DNA of 45,593 nt, from assembly GCA_903927295.1 (NCBI GenBank), contig CAIYMN010000161.1:1-45593 (forward strand). The letters run 5' to 3'. The position numbers were made by a program, and so were the translations under genes. Within the stretch, counting starts at the first letter, position 1. Every line of letters begins with the position of its first letter. Below the pieces are notes generated by a model. That model saw nothing but the letters and a program-made list of their open reading frames with translations, had not been told where the DNA came from and did not search any database. Source of the DNA: an uncultured beta proteobacterium. GTDB lineage: Bacteria; Pseudomonadota; Gammaproteobacteria; Burkholderiales; Burkholderiaceae_C. Below, piece after piece: positions 45,504 to 45,593 of the stretch.

Positions 45504-45593
45504 TTATGCTGCCTTCTTGAGTTGTTGGGCGTTAGGGCGAAGACCGTCTATCAGGGTTTTCAGTTCGGCGTGACCGCGCAATTTCTTGAACGA
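45504..45593 (-). CDS. C-terminal 29 codons of a gene that enters from the right
   Basis: The minus-strand frame is open from the window edge and ends with TAA at 45504. The visible residues, KKLRGHAELKTLIDGLRPNA and QQLKKAA, are basic and helical. I do not recognise the family. Its position just beyond the broken mgtE-like frame would fit a transposase tail, but nothing seen here proves it. Confidence 0.5.
   Translation of the reverse strand, partial: SFKKLRGHAELKTLIDGLRPNAQQLKKAA

Overview
The window looks like chromosomal DNA of a betaproteobacterium of the order Burkholderiales, most likely a Comamonadaceae relative (Rhodoferax/Polaromonas-like). This rests on the exbB-exbD-lpxK-trm112-kdsB-adk gene order, lexA next to a short conserved downstream gene, the two kinds of NADP-isocitrate dehydrogenase, the clpS-clpA pair and the general protein style. 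This is family-level recognition from reading, not a database result. I see no phage, no CRISPR array and no complete insertion sequence.

Positions 1-29200 are mostly core genome. They hold the 3' end of lon; a tRNA-Gly/tRNA-Cys/tRNA-Leu cluster; a fatty-acid-type operon on the minus strand (Crp-family regulator, aminoglycoside-phosphotransferase-like kinase, acyl-CoA dehydrogenase); a divergent signalling operon (STAS protein, periplasmic solute-binding protein, and a 998-residue PAS/SpoIIE phosphatase with an RsbW-like ATPase tail); 3-hydroxyacyl-CoA dehydrogenase, a glutathione transferase-like protein and a D-2-hydroxyacid dehydrogenase; lexA with two tandem LexA boxes; the LPS/lipid A supply operon; xseA and sodB; a DUF192 protein and an Ala/Lys-rich exported protein; dimeric icd followed by monomeric idh; asnS; clpS-clpA; and a patatin-like lipoprotein.

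Positions 29200-45040 differ in character. Genes alternate strands, convergent neighbours often overlap by 9-37 bases at their 3' ends, and the products centre on membrane lipid chemistry. They include a PlsC-like acyltransferase, a GT4 glycosyltransferase in an operon with diacylglycerol kinase (dgkA), an LplT-like lysophospholipid transporter, a second GT4 enzyme, a phosphatidylserine decarboxylase-like enzyme divergent from a membrane-anchored class III aminotransferase, two paralogous membrane proteins with Mpo1/DUF962-like histidine motifs, UDP-glucose dehydrogenase, and an MGDG-synthase-like GT28 enzyme. I read this as a candidate lipid-remodelling or glycolipid island acting on diacylglycerol, phosphatidylserine and lysolipids. 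Its product cannot be deduced from sequence alone. Two divergent promoter regions in the island share a 35-bp element (29 of 35 identical), and a weaker copy lies upstream of dgkA, which suggests common control.

The right end holds a small zinc-ribbon protein, a 39-codon frame that resembles a truncated MgtE N-terminus, and the last 29 codons of a minus-strand gene that runs out of the window. A rearrangement or insertion boundary probably lies there.
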